Source of the DNA: Sipunculus nudus
Taxonomy: Eukaryota; Annelida; Sipuncula; Golfingiida; Sipunculidae
Length of the DNA stretch: 64,000 nucleotides
Reading direction: 5' to 3'
Assembly: GCA_026874595.1 (NCBI GenBank)
Contig: CM049310.1
Coordinates: forward strand, 65,366,056 to 65,430,055
The notes under the pieces were generated by a model that was given only the letters and a program-made list of their open reading frames with translations, did no database searches and had not been told where the DNA came from. Shown one piece after another: positions 58,428-64,000 of the stretch (positions are counted from its first letter, which is position 1; every line of letters starts with the position of its first letter). The position numbers and the translations under genes were made by a program.

Positions 58428-59900
58428 TTAGCGAACCTGTGAGCTTATGCGTTGGTGTGATGGCGTCCGGCATCTGTCATCCGTTGGCCATTGTCTGTAC
58501 GTTAAACCATACCATATTGAAAATGGGAAGAGTTAGCATCAACAAATTTTTTCCAAAAAATTTGGTCATCTAACAAAAAAATCAGATTTTGCTTATTTTT
58601 TGGCTAACTGCATTTTCTTGGATTTTATAGGGAAAAAGCTGAAAAACCTTTAAAAGTCTTCTTCTTGTAAAGGGTCCAGCTGAATTGACTGTTCAATATT
58701 TTACAGAAATAATCCAAGTGGCAAGCCCTCTCAAGTTTGTTCAAATGGTTTGCATTTGATGATGAATTTTAGCGGAGTTACACAAATTTGAACTTAGTCA
58801 TTTGGCCAAGTAAGCATACTGACATACTAATCTCAGAAATGACAGAAGCTAGCATTACCAAGTACTGTGCAAATATTGGTCACATGACTCATATTTGAAG
58901 TTGCAGATTTTGTGGTGTCACCTACATTGACCTGTTTTTTATTGGCAAATACCTCATAATTAGCCTCTTTCAGCTTAAAATGTTTATGATGAAACTGTCA
59001 AGTTGAATGATTCAATTTTTCAAAAGAATTATCCTAGGGCATGGTTCTTTCAATCATGTCAGAATTGATTGAGTTTGTTGATTATTGGTTGAGTCTTGAA
59101 AAACCTATGTTGGTCTTATGGCCATTATTAAGTCTATTTTAAACTGAGGACTGCAATAGTGTTCTTCTACAAAATTATTGTTTTAATTATAACTTCTGTA
59201 ACTTTGAACACAAATTATTCTTAGGTGGCCTTTGTTCAAGTTTACTTGAATGATTTTTGGCAGAATTATTGGACCTTTAACAATGAAAGGACTGAATCTT
59301 TTATTATTCTAGATATTTTGATAAAAAGTTTATGAATATGTCAGCTTGAAAAAAAAGCATTTTAGCCAAAGTCTTTCAGTATGTGTAAACAGATTTACCA
59401 ACAGGCTAAGATTGTGTCTGTATCTTTAAATAGGTTGAGAAACTGCCAACTGTTTCAGATTTGGCAACAGATCTAGAGTTCATTCAGTGCAACCAGATAT
59501 AGGTCAAGAGTTCAATCAGTGAAGACAGGCACAAGGCATGTGATCACCTTATGGGTGTCATGTGAACACCTCATGGGCACCATGTGATCACCTCATAGGT
59601 AGCATGTGATCACCTCATGAGTATCATGTGATCACCCCATGTGTGTTGCCCCTCAGGGCTGCACGTGGAGCCAATATGTGAGCTTATGCAATGGTTTGGC
59701 TACTATTTCAGATTTGGCAACAGGCCAATGGTCAGTCTCGATCTATTTATAGAGTTGGAAGACTACCAACTGTATGAGATTAGGCAACAGGTCAAGGGTT
59801 CACTCAGTGCAGCCAGGTATAGGTCAGGAGTTCACTCAGTGCAGTAGCCAAATTCTATTTATCGCTTTGGCAGACTGTGCACTGTATCAGATTTGGCACC
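58428..59900 (+). mobile_element. Helentron-like element D7, interrupted by Gypsy-3
   Basis: It starts TTAGCGAACCTGTGAGC and is collinear with D5, including a run of ATGTGATCACCTCATGGG-type repeats (59535-59640) and the CAACAGGTCAAGGGTTCACTC units. It stops at GATTTGGCACC, where the LTR of Gypsy-3 begins; D5b at about 32388 reads through that site. Confidence 0.75.
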
Positions 59901-60075
59901 TGTTGTGAGGAAGGTAAGTATAAAGACGAGATGACGCCGGATTATATCGTCAACGCTGAGCTTTATTCGCTGTTCGTTCACATGCTTATACTGTGTCCTT
60001 GACCTTAGCTATCTATCTAAAATAGTGTGTATCAGTGTTGACAGATGTCGCCACTTGCTGGACTTCTACACTACA
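59901..60075 (-). repeat. Gypsy-3 3' LTR
   Basis: On the minus strand it runs from TGTAGTGTAG (60075) to CTCACAACA (59901), 175 bp with TG...CA ends. It contains AATAAA within GCGAATAAAGCTC. It is preceded by the purine tract AAAGTAGGGGAGGGA (about 60076-60090). The partner LTR is not in the window, so the call rests on ends and context. Confidence 0.75.
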
Positions 60076-60355
60076 TCCCTCCCCTACTTTAGAGAGAAAA
60101 ATCTAGTTTTCTTAACATGCAACAGATTGATATGAAACAGTTAAGATACCGGTATGTGAAAATAAGTCCATGAAGTGTCTGTAAATGTTCAATATTTTGT
60201 TTAACATTCCTTTTAAATCTGAGTGACAATACTTTACCTTAAGAGCATAAAACAATTAAGAACAGACCTTATGAAAATAAAATACTTGAGGAGAGAGGTC
60301 GCCAGTACATCATCCTCCTCCCAGTCTTTACCACTGGGCTCCCTACTTTACTTAT

Positions 60356-61194
60356 CTAAGTGCTGGGCATCCCAAGGTAATCTTTAAAGCATACAGGTAG
60401 CTTGGTTTCTCTTCTAGATCTGCGTAATCCACCTGTCAAAGTAGGCGCACAGGATTGGTTGGTCACCATTGGTGCTGCCATAGGCTGCGGTGTCATGGAG
60501 CGGTCATCTAATGAGTTTTCATCACAGTCTACGTCACTGCTGTACTGTGAGTTTGGGGTTTGAATTTCAGGCACACGTTTAAAGAAAGTTACAATTCTGG
60601 TGATCTTTTGATTTCCTCTTTTGGCTGTCACTGAGTTCCCTTTGCGGCTAATAATCTGATATGGATCAGGGTCGAACTGGGGAGTGATTTTGTTGATGCG
60701 TCGCTGTTTCAGTAAAACTGTGTCACCGACATTGAGCGAGTTGGCTTTAGCATTGCGTTGTTTGTCAGCGTACTCCTTCATGTGTGTTTTGTTTTGTTGA
60801 TCTTTCACCTTCACCTTTTGGTTTACGTCACCTAAGGCTGGCATGTCACGAGATTTTAGTTGAGGAAGTTGAGTGCGAAATCGTCGGCCGTACATGGATT
60901 CTGCAGGAGGTACACTTGTGGTAGAATGGGGAGTTGCACGGTATTGTCGAAGGAAACGATTTAGTTCCTGCTTCCAGTTTTTGTGTTCAATGTTTGCAGC
61001 GCGTATAGTTTTCATCATAGTTCGCATGAAAAGTTCTACAGTTCCATTGACTTGAGGCCATAATGGTGTAACTTTACGGTGTTTGAAGCCTAGATATTTG
61101 CTAAAATTGTTAAAATCCTCACCTTGAAAAGGCTGACTGTTGTCAGTGCATACAGTTTCTGGGATTCCATATCTGGAAAATATAGCATCTAGCT
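60356..61194 (-). pseudogene. Gypsy-3 integrase C-terminal part
   Basis: Continues in the same frame after the stop near 61195. It keeps a TVCTDNSQPFQGEDF segment with the second catalytic Asp, the VNGTVELFMRT segment with the Glu, and the GDTVLLKQ C-terminal block; it ends at 60356. The N-terminal part of integrase is damaged: the sequence passes from the beginning of the zinc region (INQC) directly to LDAIFSRYGIPE, so the second Cys pair and the first catalytic Asp are deleted (roughly 80 codons). Confidence 0.8.
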
Positions 61195-62932
61195 ATAGAA
61201 TGCATTGATTGATGGTATTTTCAGTCATGTTGTCAATTCCAGGAAACCATATCTTTTCCCGCAGAAGTTTCTTGGTTTTAGCGACTCCTTGATGTCCAGT
61301 GTGAGCTAAATCTATGGCATGTTGTTGTAATGAAGAAGGAATAACCAACCGAGTACCTCGTAAAATCAGTCCTTCATGATATGTTAGTTCTGACCGCATG
61401 TGTTGAAATGCTTGCGGTATAGCTTTATCCCACACATCAGTTTCAATGGCTTTTATTAGCTTTTGTGAGATTCGGTCCTTGGCAGTTTCCTCTGCCAGTT
61501 GAGTTAGAGACATTGCTTTAGGCACTGCATTTTTGAGGATATAGCTGATATACTCTTCTGCAATGTTGTTATCTTCAGTGTCATCACCTGAAGGATGTTG
61601 GCTCAGAAAGTCTGCCGGGTTGTTCTCATTGCGGCCTGGCTTATAGATCAGGTTGAATGTATATGGAGTCAAACGTAACCGCCATCTCTCTAATCTTGCT
61701 GATGTGGGTTTTGAGCTGTTTACTATACCTAGGAGAGGTTTATGATCTGTCTTTATAGTAAACTGGGACCCGTATACATACATGTGAAAATGTTCTGCTG
61801 CCCAGACGACTGCCAACATCTCTCTGTCTGTCTGGGAATAGCGAGTTTGTGTTGGTGACAGTGTTTTGCTTGCATAGCTAATGATTTTACCATCCTGTGT
61901 TAAAATGGCACCTAATCCGGTTGGACTAGCGTCGACTAGAATTTCAGTCGCTTTTCTTGGATAAAAATAATCCATGACCTGAGTGCCGGTTAAAGACTGC
62001 TGTAAATTCTCAAATGCTTGTTGATGACATTGATTCCATGTCCAAGGAACATTGGCTCTGGTCAGTTCACGAAGTGGGTTTGAAATGGAAGCATAGTTAG
62101 GTAAAAAGCGTGAGACATACTGTGCCATACCTAAGAATGATCTGACTTCTGATACACTTGTTGGAGGCTTGATAGTTGGCAGTGCTTTGATTTTCTTTGG
62201 ATCTGGTCTGATTCCATCTTGTCCAAAAACATGTCCAAAAAATGTCACTTGGCTTTGTGAGAACTGGCATTTGTCTTTGTTCAGTTTAACATTGAACTCT
62301 TGTAGGCGTTTCAGTACTGCGTGTAGGTTGGAGTCATGTTCGCTCTTGCTTTTGCCATAAACTATTATGTCATCTGATATATTCAGAGTACCTGTGTGAT
62401 TCTGTAATAGTTCGGCAATGGTGCTTTGAAAGATTTCGGATGCGGTATTCACTCCGAACAATAAGCGTTTATACCTATGTAGACCCATGTGTGTACTGAA
62501 CGTTGTGATGTATCGGCTTTCTGGTGCGAGTTCAGTCTGGTGGTAGGCACTTGTTAAGTCTGTTATGAGCTCGTCTATAGTCGGCATGGGGTGTTTTTCA
62601 CGTTCTATAGCTTTGTTGGCTTCTCTCATGTCTATACATATACAAACTCCACTGTTGTTTTTCTTTGGTACTGGTACAATGGGACTTACCCATGGAGTGG
62701 GGCCTTCAGCCTTTTCTATAATGTCTAGGTTCTCAAGTCTCTCTAGTTCCTTTTCGATGTCTTTCCTAATGTGGAATGGAACACGGCGGTGACTTTGCTA
62801 TTTTGGTGCAATATTACTGTTGATGTGAAGTTTGACTTGTTTATTCCGTATTTTCCCAATACCTGACTCGAACAGTTGGGGATACTTGTCAGGAATAGTG
62901 GAATCAGTCTTTATAGTATGAATGTCCTCTGT
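61193..62932 (-). pseudogene. Gypsy-3 reverse transcriptase and RNase H
   Basis: From the protease stop (62933) the same frame stays open to an in-frame TAG at about 62801 and then to the stop at 61193-61195. Reverse transcriptase shows PTPWVSPIVPVPKKN and the catalytic ISDD (at about 62370-62381), a form common in this Gypsy group. RNase H has ILVDASPTGLGAILTQ. The beginning of the integrase zinc region (HTGHQGVAKTKKLL) is at the end. The ATG at 62629 is internal to the domain and is not a true start. Confidence 0.85.
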
Positions 62933-64000
62933 TTAGTGCAAAATTCCGAGCTGCTGAGCTGTAGTGAAGCTGAGCAAGTTGTTGGCTGCTTTCATGTTGC
63001 TGGCAATGACATAAAACATTGTGTGTACTGATTTGTTGTTGTATCTGGCATTACTAGAAAACACACCTTTAACCGGAAGTGGTTCACTGGAGCAATAGGA
63101 AAAGAGATTATTTGATGCAGGCTGTAGTTTTGGTGTATTTGGTCTGCTTGTGCAAAGCTGATCATATGTGGTCTGACTGATAACATTGACTGTTGCCCCC
63201 GAGTCAATCACAAAAGAAACTGTGGCTGTGTTAACTTGAACAGTTCTTTGAGGCAGCTTACCTTGCGAGTGTTGTAGTTCTTTAACGTAATCAGCGGTAT
63301 TTCTTGGGATGGCATCAATGGCATAGAAGAATTCATCTTCATGGTATTCGTAATTGCTTGCAGATTCTGTTGAGTCTGTTTGAATGGCATTTGTTTGTTG
63401 TGCCTTCTGGCGCTTTGTGTTTTGACATACATGTCTGAAATGGCCTTTAAGTCCACAAGCTCGGCATTGCTGATCTGTAGCAGGGCATCGAGGGTCACCC
63501 TTGCGATGTCGAGACCGACCACCACAGAAGTAACAAGTGTCGGTTTGTTTAGCTCGAGGTTGTCTGTTTCTGGAATGGCTGTTGCATGGTCTGGAAGTAG
63601 GTCTGGACCTGGTGTTAGCTGAACTGTTTGGTTGTCGTTTACGGTCTCTGCCATGATCAGTGAATACAGCACATAAAGAGTTATTGCCATGGCCATTTGT
63701 TTCTACTTTATCAGCTTGTTGTTCGCTTATTTCAAGAGCTCTGGCAGCGGCAATCAGGTTATCAAGAGACATATCCTGTCTGAGAGCACGGCGTCGTAAT
63801 GTTTGTGATTTTCCGGCTAGTATGATCTGATTGGCTATCTCCCGATCTATGTCTGTAAAATCACATGATTTAGCTAAAGTTCTGAGTCGTGTTACGTATG
63901 AATCGATGGACTCGCTGTCTTTTTGAGTGCATTGACGGAAGTTGTATATTTCAAAAGCCGTATTTACCCTTGGGGTGAAATAGCTGGTCAGGGCTTCTAT
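62933..64000 (-). pseudogene. Gypsy-3 Gag C-terminus and protease
   Basis: The frame contains two zinc-binding segments: CYFCGGRSRHRKGDPRC (C-x2-C-x5-H-x6-C) and CRACGLKGHFRHVC (CCHC). The retropepsin site follows as FVIDSGATVNVIS. It ends with TAA at 62933, after which pol continues in the same frame, so that stop is either a natural read-through point or a disabling mutation. The ATG at 63772 is probably internal, since Gag-like sequence extends towards the window edge. Confidence 0.8.

Larger units (their letters stand above)
59901..64000 (-). mobile_element. Third Gypsy element (Gypsy-3), minus strand, cut by window edge
   Basis: It reads from the right edge towards 59901: gag zinc region, protease, reverse transcriptase, RNase H, integrase, polypurine tract, LTR. 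Coding similarity is of the K02A2.6-like Gypsy type. Three in-frame stops (at about 62933, 62801 and 61195) and a deletion in integrase make this copy defective. The 5' LTR and N-terminal Gag are outside the window. Confidence 0.88.

Overview
This is a eukaryotic, AT-rich, intron-type stretch with almost no host coding sequence. The only host coding sequence I can identify is one 134-bp exon at 37498-37631 (+), matching the extracellular ligand-binding domain of a GABA-B receptor subunit 1. The rest of the window therefore reads as the two giant introns on either side of that exon. The dominant repeats (T-tract-inserted elements with a CCGT/GTCT microsatellite near one end, tandem internal units and a terminal palindrome) resemble the pearl/CvA/DTC84-type non-autonomous elements of bivalves. 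I infer a marine bivalve or close mollusc; this is an inference, not a proof.

The main content is a nested thicket of non-autonomous, Helentron/HINE-like elements, which I name A, B, C, D and E by their termini, plus a tandem family G. Every family has the same layout: a T-rich start, a short 5' subterminal inverted repeat often inside a hairpin, tandem internal units of about 280-350 bp, the matching 3' inverted repeat, then a terminal palindrome ending in CTTGTT or CTAGTT. All copies with recognisable ends lie on the + strand. No Rep/helicase ORF is present, so mobilisation would have to come from elsewhere. Several insertions can be compared with an uninserted paralogue inside the same window.

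Layout: 1-178 TA microsatellite; 599-3238 element A1; 4097-10081 complete Gypsy LTR retrotransposon with apparently identical 335-bp LTRs, inserted in a TA microsatellite; 10097-11087 unassigned; 11088-11710 A fragment; 12034-15486 B1 with E1 nested; 15487-16715 AGGTCA-rich repeat ending in a B-type 3' terminus; 17885-19545 30-bp minisatellite with higher-order periods; 20789-21517 two nested hAT-like MITEs; 22002-37000 nested D, B, C and E copies; 37498-37631 GABA-B exon; 37825-43005 A2 and B4; 43006-49057 degenerate second Gypsy element carrying a 5'-truncated LINE; 49058-52057 B5, A fragment and C2; 52395-54227 candidate inverted-repeat transposon; 54423-58427 G array interrupted by D6 and a truncated E3; 58428-59900 D7; 59901-64000 third Gypsy element on the minus strand, broken by in-frame stops and an integrase deletion and cut by the window edge.

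The genes do not form a pathway. The three Gypsy elements encode Gag, protease, reverse transcriptase, RNase H and integrase; only the first looks intact. The most notable non-coding signals are the 12-bp palindrome GGTGGCGCCACC shared by the otherwise different families B, C, D and E, the repeated nuclear-receptor-like AGGTCA direct repeats, and the single-strand orientation of the nested elements.
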